From Flavobacterium psychrotolerans (lineage in GTDB: Bacteria; Bacteroidota; Bacteroidia; Flavobacteriales; Flavobacteriaceae), in assembly GCF_003097635.1 (NCBI RefSeq), contig NZ_QCZI01000014.1, positions 1 to 64,000 of the forward strand: a stretch of DNA of 64,000 nt. The letters are read 5' to 3'. Position 1 is the stretch's first letter, and each line of letters starts with the position of its first letter. The translations under genes were made by a program, and so were the position numbers. This document shows positions 43,479 to 53,090 of the stretch, in pieces. Below the pieces are notes generated by a model that saw only the letters and a list, made by a program, of their open reading frames with translations, ran no database searches and was not told the origin of the DNA.

Positions 43479-44228
43479 TTATTTAAACTTCTTCAAAGTT
43501 TCTTTTGTGAAATCGGACAAAACTAATCTTCCGCTGATGGTGGCGCGTTCTGCCAACAGCGTATCCCAATCGTCAGTTCCTCTCCAGAACATTTTTTTGG
43601 TTTCTTGCATCGCTTCGGGATTGTAGCTGCATAAGCTTGTCGCCAAAGCCAATATAGCTTCGTCCAAAACCTTGATACTTTCAAAAACATTGGCATACAA
43701 TCCTTTTTCTTTTGCCCATTGCGCATCAAAAAAACGATCTGCATCAATTGTGATTTGAGACAGCGCGGAAACCCCCATTTTGCGTGATATTGCCGGGCTA
43801 ACCACAAATGGACCAATCCCAATTTTGAGCTCGCTTAATTTTATGGCTGCATGCTGGGTTGCCAAACAATAATCGGTAGCAGCGGCAATTCCTACCCCAC
43901 CACCAACCGCTTTGCCCTGTAATCGCCCGATAATAAATTTCGGACACTTACGCATCGCATTGATTACATTAGCAAATCCAGAGAAAAATTCTTCTCCCGT
44001 TTGGGCATCGTTTATCGCAATTAATTCTTTGAGACTTGCACCCGCACAAAAAGTCCTGTCGCCGCCACTTTTTAGAATGATTACTTTTACATCGTCATTT
44101 ATTCCTGCATTTGTGATGGTTGCAGCAAGTTCGGACAATAAATAGCTCGGCAACGAATTTTGCTCCAGATGAAAAAATTCGATGGTTGCAATTCCGTTTT
44201 GTATTTCTTGTTTTACATAAGGCTCCAT
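43479..44228 (-). CDS. Enoyl-CoA hydratase/isomerase family protein
   Basis: The 249-residue crotonase-fold protein has the oxyanion-hole segments SGGDRTFCAGASLKELIAI and KAVGGGVGIAAATDYCLAT. The usual first catalytic Glu falls in the SELKIGIGPFVVSPAI region and the second position is not clearly conserved. It could be a hydratase, isomerase or methylglutaconyl-CoA hydratase; substrate unknown. It is a single gene convergent with the aromatic hydroxylase. Confidence 0.88.
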   Translation of the reverse strand: MEPYVKQEIQNGIATIEFFHLEQNSLPSYLLSELAATITNAGINDDVKVIILKSGGDRTFCAGASLKELIAINDAQTGEEFFSGFANVINAMRKCPKFIIGRLQGKAVGGGVGIAAATDYCLATQHAAIKLSELKIGIGPFVVSPAISRKMGVSALSQITIDADRFFDAQWAKEKGLYANVFESIKVLDEAILALATSLCSYNPEAMQETKKMFWRGTDDWDTLLAERATISGRLVLSDFTKETLKKFK

Positions 44229-44333
44229 TGACTGTGTTTTAATTGCTAAAAACTTGTTTACTGGGAAAAGGGTTATGGCAATTCTCAGGCATTTCTACTT
44301 GAAGTTTAAGAAGTAATGGCTTACTTTAAATTC

Positions 44334-44386
44334 AAAAATCCCAAGAGATACAAATATAGAATATATTTGTATCTCTTGGGATTTTT
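44334..44386 (-). terminator. 25-bp perfect hairpin terminator of obgE
   Basis: A perfect 25-bp stem (44334-44358 with 44362-44386) and a 3-nt loop start 20 bp after the obgE stop. Both ends are A/T runs, so it can also act on the other strand. It is unusually long for a rho-independent terminator. Confidence 0.85.
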
Positions 44387-44406
44387 GAATTTGTTTTAAT
44401 TTGATG

Positions 44407-45414
44407 TTACTTTTCCTCATTCAACATACTCCACAATTTATCCTTCAACTCCGTCAACCCCTGTTGGGCAACGGATGAAATAAACAAATAGGGAATATTC
44501 TTGAAGTCTTTGTCTAATTGGATTTTCAATTCGGCTTTGAGTTCATCGTCCAGCATATCGCATTTGGAAATGACCAACATACGTTCCTTGTCTAACATTT
44601 CGGGATTGTATTTCTTCAATTCATTCACTAAAATGTCATATTCTGCTTTAATGTCTGGCGTATCAACCGGAACTAAAAAGAGCAAGGTAGAATTCCTCTC
44701 GATATGTCGCAAGAAATAATGCCCCAAACCTTTTCCTTCGGCTGCTCCTTCAATAATCCCGGGAATATCGGCTATCACAAACGACTGAAAATCGCGGTAA
44801 GCGACGATTCCCAGATTCGGCTTTAAGGTTGTAAAAGGATAATCGGCAATCTTGGGTTTAGCAGAAGTCAATACCGAAAGCAAGGTTGATTTCCCCGCAT
44901 TAGGAAAACCCACCAATCCCACATCGGCAAGCACTTTTAACTCCAAAATCATATCAATTTCCTCTGAAGGCAATCCCGGTTGGGAATAACGTGGTGTTTG
45001 GTTTGTGGAACTCCTAAAATGCCAATTCCCCAAACCGCCTTTTCCGCCTTGCGCAACGATTCGTTTTTCTCCGTTTTCGGTGATTTCGAATAAAATTTCA
45101 TTAGTTTCTTTATCTCGAACTACGGTTCCTAATGGCACTTCGATAAATTTATCTTCGCCATCGGCACCCGTACTTCTATCCCCCCCACCATCACCACCGT
45201 GTCCCGCTTTGACATGTCTGGCAAATTTAAGATGAAACAAGGTCCAAAGACTTTTATTCCCAACTAAATACACGTGTCCACCACGACCACCATCTCCACC
45301 ATCTGGCCCGCCTTTTTCAATAAATTTTTCTCTGTGCAAATGTGTAGATCCTTTACCACCTTTACCGGACGAAACATATATTTTTACGTAATCAACGAAA
45401 TTCCCTTCTGTCAT
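44407..45414 (-). CDS. obgE: GTPase Obg (CgtA)
   Basis: The 335-residue GTPase has the glycine-rich Obg fold at residues 1-160 ([33 protein letters not shown]). A G domain follows with Walker [30 protein letters not shown] (G3) and SKCDML (G4). It takes part in 50S ribosome assembly and stress signalling. The C-terminal domain found in some Obg proteins is absent. Start from [13 protein letters not shown]. Confidence 0.97.
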   Translation of the reverse strand: MTEGNFVDYVKIYVSSGKGGKGSTHLHREKFIEKGGPDGGDGGRGGHVYLVGNKSLWTLFHLKFARHVKAGHGGDGGGDRSTGADGEDKFIEVPLGTVVRDKETNEILFEITENGEKRIVAQGGKGGLGNWHFRSSTNQTPRYSQPGLPSEEIDMILELKVLADVGLVGFPNAGKSTLLSVLTSAKPKIADYPFTTLKPNLGIVAYRDFQSFVIADIPGIIEGAAEGKGLGHYFLRHIERNSTLLFLVPVDTPDIKAEYDILVNELKKYNPEMLDKERMLVISKCDMLDDELKAELKIQLDKDFKNIPYLFISSVAQQGLTELKDKLWSMLNEEK

Positions 45415-45491
45415 TTTTTTTGGTTTTGGGTTTCGGGTTATTAGGCTTTGGGTCTAAACTAACACCCAGAATCCAATACCTAAAACCTATT

Positions 45492-46763
45492 TTATTTTAC
45501 GGCTTTCACCATCACTTTATCAATCTTCACACCATCCATGTCAATCACCTCCAACTCAAATTTTTGCCAAATTAATTTCTCTCCTTGCTTCGGTATCCGA
45601 GACAACTCGGTCATAATTAATCCGCTGACGGTTGTCACTTCATAATCATTAATCAGTTCATCCAATTCAAAATAGGTCAGGAAATCATGCAAGGAATAAT
45701 GTCCGTCAACCAGCCATGTTCCATCCTCTCTTTCAATCAATTGAAAATCTTCTTTGTAAAATTCAGAGGCATCGCCTACCAAAGCTTCAAGAATATCGTT
45801 TAATGTGATGATTCCCTGAAAAACGCCGTATTCATCGGACACAAAACCGTAATGAATGCCACTTTTCTTGAAGTTTTCCAGAGCTTTATAGGCCGACATT
45901 TGCTCCATTATAAAAGGCGCATCGGTCATGATTTTTTCCAGGTTGAAATCTTCATCTTGAAAATGAGAGAAAATATTTTTCAAATTGACAACTCCCACAA
46001 TATCATCAAAATTATCTTTATAAACGGGATAAACAGAATGTAATTCTTTCAACATCAAATCCCGAACTCTGTTTTTATCCGAATTTAAGGGAAGGGAAAC
46101 TATTGATTTCCGGTGTGTCATCAGCGAATTCACTTTTCGGTCTCCAATATGAAAAACACGTTCCAAAATATCTTGCTCAATTTCCTGAACCTCGCCGCCT
46201 TCGGTTCCTTCTTTGATGATGGCTTTTATTTCTTCTTCCGTTATTTTCCCGTCAGCCGAAGGTTTTATTCTCAATACTTTAAGCAAAAATTCTGTAGAAA
46301 TTGTCAACATCCAAATAAAAGGCGCGGTGATTATTGAAATCATTTTCATGGGTATTGCAACGGCTTTAGCGATACCTTCGGGATGGTTCAATCCAATCCG
46401 TTTGGGTAGTAACTCTCCTAAAACTAGGGAGAAAAAGGTTAAAATTACTACTACAATTCCGACTGCAATACTATGCGAAAAAGGTTTTAAAACTTCAAAT
46501 CCTCCAATAAATAACTGAACAGTTGAAGTTATGGTGTCACCACTAAAAATTCCGGTTAAAATACCTATTAAAGTAATTCCGATTTGTGTTGTAGACAATA
46601 ATTTATTAGGTGAATTCGCTAAATCTAAAGCGGCTTGCGCATTCGGATTTCCTTTTTTGGCGGCATTTTCTAATCTATTCTTCCTGGCAGATATCAATGC
46701 GATTTCTGACATGGCGAAAACTCCATTTAAAAGGATTAAAAATAATATTATTAGAATTTCCAT
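45492..46763 (-). CDS. CNNM/HlyC-CorC family membrane protein
   Basis: The 423-residue protein has a DUF21/CNNM membrane domain (four helices, residues 1-175, starting LIILFLILLNGVFAMSEIAL), two CBS domains (about 205-330) and a C-terminal CorC_HlyC domain (about 340-420). Proteins of this layout move or regulate Mg2+/Co2+ across the inner membrane. Many are annotated 'hemolysin family protein', a label without functional meaning here. It lies 22 bp after adk on the same strand. Confidence 0.93.
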   Translation of the reverse strand: MEILIILFLILLNGVFAMSEIALISARKNRLENAAKKGNPNAQAALDLANSPNKLLSTTQIGITLIGILTGIFSGDTITSTVQLFIGGFEVLKPFSHSIAVGIVVVILTFFSLVLGELLPKRIGLNHPEGIAKAVAIPMKMISIITAPFIWMLTISTEFLLKVLRIKPSADGKITEEEIKAIIKEGTEGGEVQEIEQDILERVFHIGDRKVNSLMTHRKSIVSLPLNSDKNRVRDLMLKELHSVYPVYKDNFDDIVGVVNLKNIFSHFQDEDFNLEKIMTDAPFIMEQMSAYKALENFKKSGIHYGFVSDEYGVFQGIITLNDILEALVGDASEFYKEDFQLIEREDGTWLVDGHYSLHDFLTYFELDELINDYEVTTVSGLIMTELSRIPKQGEKLIWQKFELEVIDMDGVKIDKVMVKAVK

Positions 46764-46785
46764 ATTTAATTAAAAACGTAGCTAC

Positions 46786-47358
46786 TTAAAGCTTTTCAAT
46801 TACTTGGCTTAAACGCTCCGTAATTTCGGCTATAGAACCAATCCCATTTACTGGATGAAATTTATTCTGTTTATTGTAATATTCCATTAATGGAGCTGTT
46901 TTTTCATTGTATTCTTGATAACGATTTCTGATTTTTTCTTCATCTTGATCGTCTATCCTCCCGCTGGTTTTCCCTCTTTCCAACAATCGTTGAATCAGGA
47001 TTTCATTGTCTGCCTCTAAAGCTACTGTTGCCGTAACCTCCCAGTTTTTGGTAGCCAAAAAACGGTCTAATGCACTTGCTTGATCCAATGTTCGAGGAAA
47101 TCCGTCAAATAAAAACCCTTTGGTATCAGGGTGTTTTTCGACTTCCTCTTGCAACATTTTTATGGTCAATTCATCTGGAACCAAATCCCCAGCATCCATG
47201 TATCCTCTAACCAATTTGCCTAATTCTGTATTGTTTTTCAAATTGTACCGAAAAACGTCTCCCGTTGAAATGTGTGTTAAATTGTATTTTTCTTTTAAAA
47301 ATTCTGCTTGCGTTCCTTTTCCGGCTCCAGGTTTTCCAAATAAAACAATATTAATCAT
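46786..47358 (-). CDS. adk: Adenylate kinase
   Basis: The 190-residue enzyme interconverts ATP+AMP and 2 ADP. Landmarks are the P-loop GKPGAGKGTQAE, FDGFPRTLDQA at the AMP site and a short LID (LLERGKTSGRIDDQDEEK) as in the short-type kinases of Bacteroidota, without zinc ligands. It lies between hpt and the CNNM protein, all on one strand, probably one operon. Confidence 0.97.
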   Translation of the reverse strand: MINIVLFGKPGAGKGTQAEFLKEKYNLTHISTGDVFRYNLKNNTELGKLVRGYMDAGDLVPDELTIKMLQEEVEKHPDTKGFLFDGFPRTLDQASALDRFLATKNWEVTATVALEADNEILIQRLLERGKTSGRIDDQDEEKIRNRYQEYNEKTAPLMEYYNKQNKFHPVNGIGSIAEITERLSQVIEKL

Positions 47359-47404
47359 GATGGCGTTGTTGTAGTTATGTTGTAGTTATGTTGTTAATTT
47401 TTCT

Positions 47405-47932
47405 TTATTTCAATTGATATACTTCTGGTAAATTTCTGCCCAATCCGTCATAGTCAAGACCAAATCCAACAATGAATTTGTTTGGAATTCTAATTCCCAC
47501 ATAATCAATCTTGATGTCTTTTTTAAAAGCTTCTGGTTTGAAGAAAAGTGTGGCAATTTTTAAATGCTTTACTTTTTGTTGTTTAAATATGGCTTTCAAT
47601 TCTTCTATAGTATTCCCGGTATCTACAATATCTTCCACGACAACAACCGTTCTTCCCTCCAAATTTTGATTGATTCCAATAAGTTGTTTTACTTCATTTG
47701 TAGATTGCGTTCCTTCATAAGAAGCCATTTTAACAAAACTTACTTCGCACATTCCTCTGTAATGTTTCATTAAATCGGACAACACCATAAACGAGCCGTT
47801 TAATATCCCCACAAATACCGGAACTTCATCAAAAAAATCGTCGTCCATTTGTTTGGCCATATTAGCAATAGCAAAATCTATTTCTTCCGCCGAAATAAAA
47901 GGCTCGAAGGTTTTATCATTAAGATGTATCAT
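47405..47932 (-). CDS. hpt: Hypoxanthine phosphoribosyltransferase
   Basis: The 175-residue salvage enzyme makes IMP/GMP from hypoxanthine/guanine and PRPP. The PRPP-binding motif is VVVVEDIVDTGNTIEELK. The flexible loop region SFVKMASYEGTQS and the base-binding NKFIVGFGLDYDGLGRNLPE end are present. It is the first gene of the hpt-adk-CNNM group, with a TATATTTG box 25-32 nt upstream. Confidence 0.95.
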   Translation of the reverse strand: MIHLNDKTFEPFISAEEIDFAIANMAKQMDDDFFDEVPVFVGILNGSFMVLSDLMKHYRGMCEVSFVKMASYEGTQSTNEVKQLIGINQNLEGRTVVVVEDIVDTGNTIEELKAIFKQQKVKHLKIATLFFKPEAFKKDIKIDYVGIRIPNKFIVGFGLDYDGLGRNLPEVYQLK

Positions 47933-47956
47933 CTTTTACAATTTTAAAATAATTTG

Positions 47957-47964
47957 CAAATATA
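47957..47964 (-). promoter_or_regulatory. -7 box of hpt
   Basis: TATATTTG on the reverse strand matches TAnnTTTG and implies a leader of about 18 nt. Confidence 0.6.
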
Positions 47965-48164
47965 GGCATTTCACATTTGAGAATTGACAATTGAAATGGT
48001 TTTGTATTTTTAATTCAAAATTATAAAATACGTACCTAAAATCACAGAGAATCCTGCAATACAGTACTATTTATAAAGAAAACAGTCAAGAGCATACTAA
48101 TAAAGCGTTTTCAAGGGAAGCTGTAAAGAAAATGAAATAGATTCCAAATCTTGAAATTCTTACT

Positions 48165-48172
48165 TATATTTG
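48165..48172 (+). promoter_or_regulatory. -7 box of purK
   Basis: TATATTTG matches TAnnTTTG. A start near 48179 rules out longer purK reading frames that begin around 48170 and gives a leader of about 40 nt to the ATG at 48218. Confidence 0.6.
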
Positions 48173-48217
48173 CACAGTCGAGGCAATATGCCAAACAGAC
48201 AAAGTAAACACAAGCTT

Positions 48218-49375
48218 ATGAATTACTTTTCTTCCGAATTTAAATTAGGCATACTCGGTGGCGGACAATTAGGCAAAATGCTTTTGTCTGAAACCCGAAA
48301 ATTCGATATCCAAACCTATGTGCTCGACCCGAGTGATGAATCACCATGTAAAATTGCCTGCAACCATTTTTTCAAAGGCGATTTAACCGATTTTGAAACG
48401 GTTTACAATTTTGGGAAACAAGTCGATGTTTTAACTTTCGAGATTGAACTGGTAAATATTGAAGCCCTAGAAAAACTAGAGAATGAGGGTATTAGAGTCT
48501 ATCCTTCTTCCAAAACCTTAAGAGGGATTCAAAACAAAGGGATTCAGAAAGATTTTTATAAAAACAATAAGATTCCAACTGCCGATTACGAAATATTTCA
48601 GGACTTGGCCGCATTAAAAATCAAAGTGGCGAACAACCAAATTCAGCTGCCTTTCGTTTGGAAATGTACCGAATTTGGCTACGACGGAAATGGCGTAAAA
48701 ATCATTCGAGAAAGTAATGACTTAGAGCAGTTACCTGATGTAGAATGCATTGCCGAAGAAATGGTTCCTTTCAAAAATGAATTGGCGGTAATCGTTTGTC
48801 GTAATCCCTCTGGGGAAATAAAAACCTATCCGGTTGTTGAGATGGAATTTCATCCCGAAGCCAATCAGGTAGAATATGTAATTTGTCCCGCAAGAATTGA
48901 AGAAATAGTGGCCGAAAAAGCACGATCCATTGCTTTGAATGTTTCCGTAAAATTCGATCATGTAGGTCTTTTAGCCGTCGAAATGTTCCAAACGGAGGAC
49001 AACAGAATCCTAGTAAATGAAGTCGCCCCGCGTCCGCACAATTCAGGCCATTATTCTATCGAAGCCAGTTATACTTCACAATTTGAGAACCATTTACGAG
49101 CTATTTTAGACCTTCCTTTAGGGAATACCGACAGTAAACTTACCGGAATCATGGTTAATTTATCTGGAGAAGAAGGTTTCGTCGGGAATGTAATTTACGA
49201 AAATATTGAAAAAATATTGGGTTGGAGAGGAGTAACACCTCACATTTACGGAAAAAAACAAATGCGTCCTTTTCGAAAAATGGGACATGTCACTATTGTC
49301 CATGAAAATGTAAATGAAGCCAGAATCCTTGCCGAAAAAGTAAAAAACACGATACGAGTAATCAGTCGTCAGTAA
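48218..49375 (+). CDS. purK: N5-carboxyaminoimidazole ribonucleotide synthase
   Basis: The ATP-grasp enzyme of about 385 residues carboxylates AIR in purine synthesis. Landmarks are the N-terminal KLGILGGGQLGKMLLSETR, the central ATP-grasp region (FVWKCTEFGYDGNGVKII), EVAPRPHNSGHYSIEA and the C-terminal GKKQMRPFRKMGHVTIV. The ATG at 48218 (MNYFSSEFK) is preferred over 48188 because the family begins close to the GILGGGQLG motif and the -7 box lies at 48165. purE follows by 54 bp. Confidence 0.96.
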   Translation: MNYFSSEFKLGILGGGQLGKMLLSETRKFDIQTYVLDPSDESPCKIACNHFFKGDLTDFETVYNFGKQVDVLTFEIELVNIEALEKLENEGIRVYPSSKTLRGIQNKGIQKDFYKNNKIPTADYEIFQDLAALKIKVANNQIQLPFVWKCTEFGYDGNGVKIIRESNDLEQLPDVECIAEEMVPFKNELAVIVCRNPSGEIKTYPVVEMEFHPEANQVEYVICPARIEEIVAEKARSIALNVSVKFDHVGLLAVEMFQTEDNRILVNEVAPRPHNSGHYSIEASYTSQFENHLRAILDLPLGNTDSKLTGIMVNLSGEEGFVGNVIYENIEKILGWRGVTPHIYGKKQMRPFRKMGHVTIVHENVNEARILAEKVKNTIRVISRQ

Positions 49376-49429
49376 ACCGTTTTTAGTTGCAATTGCGCCA
49401 CTTTAAACCTTAAACATTTAAACAAAAAA

Positions 49430-49915
49430 ATGAAAGTAGCTATAATAATGGGAAGCATATCCGATATGCCTGTCATGCAAGAAGCCATTGATATCTTAAA
49501 AGGATTTGATATAGAAACAGAAGTCGATATCGTTTCTGCACACAGGACACCCGAAAAACTATTTGATTTCAGTAAAAATGCACATACTCGGGGCATTTCG
49601 GTTATTATTGCTGGTGCAGGAGGCGCGGCACATTTGCCAGGAATGGTCGCATCCATGACTCCACTTCCCGTAATTGGCGTACCCGTAAAATCAAGCAATT
49701 CCATTGACGGTTGGGACAGCGTACTGTCTATTCTGCAAATGCCAGCCGGTGTTCCTGTAGCAACCGTTGCCCTGAACGGCGCGAAAAATGCAGGAATACT
49801 AGCAGCCCAAATCATCGGAAGCCAAAACAAAAATATCTTAGACCGAATCCTATTGTATAAAACCGGATTAAAAGAAGCGGTTAACATTGCTTCCGAAAGT
49901 CTAAAGAAAAAATAA
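49430..49915 (+). CDS. purE: N5-carboxyaminoimidazole ribonucleotide mutase
   Basis: The 161-residue class I PurE acts after PurK in purine synthesis. Landmarks are MGSISDMPVMQEAIDILKGF, VSAHRTPEKLFDF with the catalytic His, and AGAGGAAHLPGMVASMTPLP followed by VIGVPVKS. It is in the same operon as purK and the M3 peptidase gene, which starts 3 bp after it. Confidence 0.98.
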   Translation: MKVAIIMGSISDMPVMQEAIDILKGFDIETEVDIVSAHRTPEKLFDFSKNAHTRGISVIIAGAGGAAHLPGMVASMTPLPVIGVPVKSSNSIDGWDSVLSILQMPAGVPVATVALNGAKNAGILAAQIIGSQNKNILDRILLYKTGLKEAVNIASESLKKK

Positions 49916-49918
49916 ACC

Positions 49919-51946
49919 ATGAGCATCCTAAACCACCATTTCAATACCAAATACAACACCGCACCTTTTTCGAAAATCAAAAACGAGGATTTTCTTCCCG
50001 CTTTTCAAAAAGGAATCGAATTGGCAAAAGCCGAAATTGATGCCATTGTACGAAATCCAATTAATCCAACTTTCGAAAACACGATAGAAGCATTGGCATT
50101 CAGTGGAGATGTTCTAGATCGGATTTCCAGTATTTTTTTCAATTTGAATTCGGCGGAAACTAATGACGAAATTCAAAAAATTGCACAGGAAGTTTCCCCT
50201 TTATTGTCTGAATTTGGAAATGACGTACGCCTCAACGCTGATTTATTTGCCAGAGTAAAGGTAATTTATGAACAAAAAGACCATTTAAACCTCACCCCGG
50301 AACAAACCACGCTTTTAGACAAAAAATACAAAAGCTTTTCCAGAAATGGAGCGAACCTGCCGGAAGACAAAAAAAATCAATTACGGGAAATTGACAAAGC
50401 ATTGTCGAAATTGAGTTTGCAGTTCGGAGAAAACGTCTTGGCAGAAACTCAGGCATTTCAGTTGCATCTTACTGACAAAAATGATTTAGCCGGATTACCG
50501 GAAGGAACTATCGAAGCCGCTCGCTCTTTGGCCAAAAGCCAAGAAAAAGAAGGTTGGATTTTTACCTTGGATTACCCTAGTTACGTTCCATTCGTAACCT
50601 ATGCCGACAATCGAGAATTGCGCAAAAAAATGGCAATCGCTTTTGGTGCCAAGGGTTTTCAAAACAATGAATTCGACAATCAGGAAATTGTGCTTAAAAT
50701 TGCCAAATTGCGTTTTGACAGAGCACAAGTTTTAGGTTATCCCTCACATGCTCATTTTGTTCTTGAAGAACGAATGGCCGAAAACCCGGAAAAAGTAAAA
50801 ACATTCTCGAATGATTTATTGGAAAAAGCCAAACCCGCAGCTTTGAAAGAATTTGCGCAGTTAACTGCTTTCGCAAGAGAATTACACGGAATTGAGCAAC
50901 TTCAGAAATGGGATGGTGCTTATTATTCAGAGAAATTGAAACAACAGTTATTCCATTTGGACGATGAAATATTAAAGCCCTATTTCCAATTAGAAAAAGT
51001 CCTGAACGGTGCTTTTACCGTAGTCCAAAAATTATATGGAATCACTTTTGAAGAAATTTTTGAAGTGGACAAATACCACGATGACGTAAAAACATTCGAA
51101 GTAAAAGATGAAGACGACCAATTAGTAGCCGTATTTTATGCCGATTTTTTTCCTAGGAAAGGAAAACGCAACGGAGCTTGGATGACCTCTTTTAAATCCC
51201 AATACATAAAAAAAGGAATCAACGAAAGACCACATATTTCCATTGTGTGCAATTTCACGAAACCTACCGAAACAAAACCATCATTATTAACTTTTAACGA
51301 AGTAACAACTTTGTTTCATGAATTTGGACATGCTTTACACGGCATGTTAGCCAATACGACTTACCCAAGTTTATCCGGAACAAGCGTTTATTGGGATTTT
51401 GTAGAACTGCCAAGTCAAATTCTAGAAAACTGGTGTTACGAACCAGAGGCAATGGCTTTATTTGCATATCATTACCAAACCAACGAAATGATTCCTATGG
51501 AATTAGTACATAAAATCAAAGAAAGCGCAAGTTTTCAAGAAGGAATAGCAACGATGCGCCAATTGAGTTTTGGATTGCTCGATATGGGCTGGCATACTCA
51601 GGATCCATCCAACATTAAAGACATCAAAGCCTTTGAAAACGAACAATTTGCAGCCACACAATTGTATCCCGACGTAAAGGAAAATGCCATGAGCACTTCA
51701 TTTTCGCATATTTTTCAAGGCGGCTATTCATCGGGCTATTATAGTTATAAGTGGGCCGAAGTTCTGGATGCTGATGCTTTCGAATATTTCCAGGAAAAGG
51801 GAATCTTCAATAAAGAAGTGGCCACAAAATTCAAGGAAAATGTACTTTCTAAAGGAGGGACTGAGCATCCAATGATTTTATACAAACGATTTAGAGGACA
51901 GGAACCTAAACCCGAAGCGCTGTTAAGGCGAGCGGGATTATTGTAA
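49919..51946 (+). CDS. M3 family oligopeptidase (peptidyl-dipeptidase type)
   Basis: The 675-residue zinc metallopeptidase has HEFGHALHGMLANTTYPSLS with the HExxH motif in the C-terminal third, followed by the conserved WDFVELPSQILENWCYE with the third zinc-ligand Glu, and the HIFQGGYSSGYYSYKWAEVL end. Such enzymes (Dcp/oligopeptidase A type) degrade short peptides in the cytoplasm or periplasm; no signal peptide is seen, so a cytoplasmic location is favoured. It starts 3 bp after purE, an operon partner of convenience. Confidence 0.93.
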   Translation: MSILNHHFNTKYNTAPFSKIKNEDFLPAFQKGIELAKAEIDAIVRNPINPTFENTIEALAFSGDVLDRISSIFFNLNSAETNDEIQKIAQEVSPLLSEFGNDVRLNADLFARVKVIYEQKDHLNLTPEQTTLLDKKYKSFSRNGANLPEDKKNQLREIDKALSKLSLQFGENVLAETQAFQLHLTDKNDLAGLPEGTIEAARSLAKSQEKEGWIFTLDYPSYVPFVTYADNRELRKKMAIAFGAKGFQNNEFDNQEIVLKIAKLRFDRAQVLGYPSHAHFVLEERMAENPEKVKTFSNDLLEKAKPAALKEFAQLTAFARELHGIEQLQKWDGAYYSEKLKQQLFHLDDEILKPYFQLEKVLNGAFTVVQKLYGITFEEIFEVDKYHDDVKTFEVKDEDDQLVAVFYADFFPRKGKRNGAWMTSFKSQYIKKGINERPHISIVCNFTKPTETKPSLLTFNEVTTLFHEFGHALHGMLANTTYPSLSGTSVYWDFVELPSQILENWCYEPEAMALFAYHYQTNEMIPMELVHKIKESASFQEGIATMRQLSFGLLDMGWHTQDPSNIKDIKAFENEQFAATQLYPDVKENAMSTSFSHIFQGGYSSGYYSYKWAEVLDADAFEYFQEKGIFNKEVATKFKENVLSKGGTEHPMILYKRFRGQEPKPEALLRRAGLL

Positions 51947-52034
51947 AAAAAATCTTATTCCATTTTTGATGTTAATGGATTTGACTTGGCAAGCTTGGTT
52001 TTGCTCTCCACTTAATTTCAAAATTACAACTGTT

Positions 52035-52640
52035 TTAGTTTTTTGTTGTTCTAATCTTAAAAGTAAAAGTTCCGGAAACGGGCTTAATAATTTCTGGGGT
52101 TGATACCAAATAGGCCTTCATTTCATATTTACATTTCACTCTAAAAACGGCGAAGTTTTGCTCACTTTTAAGATATTTCACTTCAAGTACCTGATTGTAT
52201 TCGGAAGTAGAAAATCCTTCAGTGCTCACCAATCGTTTATCAAGACTCTCTATACTATTTGCATCTAAAGGCAATTTTTGAGAAAATTGAAAGGGTTCAA
52301 CATTTCCATAAACTGACATTATTTTATATTTTTTTAAATATTTTGCTTTTACAATTTTCGAACTGTCATTAGGATATGAAAAATAAAATGTTTCTCTAGT
52401 GGATGCCGAACTTGCCGAAACAATAGAAGTAGAATCGTTAATAATGGTAGGATTAAGGTCTAAAAGCTCACAATTGATATTCCTTTCCCAATCAGGTGTT
52501 TTGAAGGCCAAGTGCAAAGCATCCGATGTAGCAACACTATTACTAGTTTCAGAATCTGAACTGCAAGAGTTAAGAACAAGTCCCAAGGACAAAGCAGAAA
52601 AAATAATTTTAAAATTGCGCAAACATTTTAATTTTTTCAT
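52035..52640 (-). CDS. Hypothetical lipoprotein
   Basis: The 201-residue protein has a lipoprotein signal with lipobox LVLNSCSS (Cys at residue 26) and a Ser/Thr-rich mature region. No domain was recognised. It probably sits in the envelope facing the periplasm or surface. It is convergent with the M3 peptidase gene. Start chosen from the signal sequence; its basic N-region MKKLKCLRNFK is typical. Confidence 0.8.
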   Translation of the reverse strand: MKKLKCLRNFKIIFSALSLGLVLNSCSSDSETSNSVATSDALHLAFKTPDWERNINCELLDLNPTIINDSTSIVSASSASTRETFYFSYPNDSSKIVKAKYLKKYKIMSVYGNVEPFQFSQKLPLDANSIESLDKRLVSTEGFSTSEYNQVLEVKYLKSEQNFAVFRVKCKYEMKAYLVSTPEIIKPVSGTFTFKIRTTKN

Positions 52641-53090
52641 AATGTGTTTTTTAATAGTTCTAAATTCGGATTTTGACTTTCGGGGTATTCAATTATTCGG
52701 GTTAATACTAATTATTGTTTAATCAATTTATACTTTGTCAACGATTAAATATTACAAAACTATTGTTTGTTAACCGCTGTAAAAACTCTATTGCCAAGTA
52801 TTAATTGACATAGTTATAACTTAACGGGTTTACGATTGCAAATATTCATTAACAATCTGGATTTAAATGACTAAATACTTCATTTTATTAAAATTTTGTT
52901 AAAGCAAATTAACATTTAATAAATTTAAAACACAAGTAAAAAAGAACAAAGCTCTATTTCAAAACTACTTAATTTAAAATTAGAAACTAATTTGGTTTCT
53001 TTGTAATCTCTTGTTTCAATGGAGATTTTAAGCCTTTATCCAAAAAACGAAAATTTTCACTAAAATCTATCAGACTTGATAAAAACAAAT
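52641..53090. other. AT-rich intergenic region between two hypothetical genes
   Basis: The 450-bp gap on the upstream side of the lipoprotein gene has a possible -7 box (TAGTTTTG, reverse strand, 52755-52762) and a small AGAAAC/GTTTCT inverted repeat near 52982-53000 that could end the downstream UbiA-like transcript. No gene was recognised. Confidence 0.45.

Noticed and set aside
48170..48217. Extended start of purK
   Set aside because: It overlaps the -7 box at 48165-48172 and adds residues not seen in PurK proteins.
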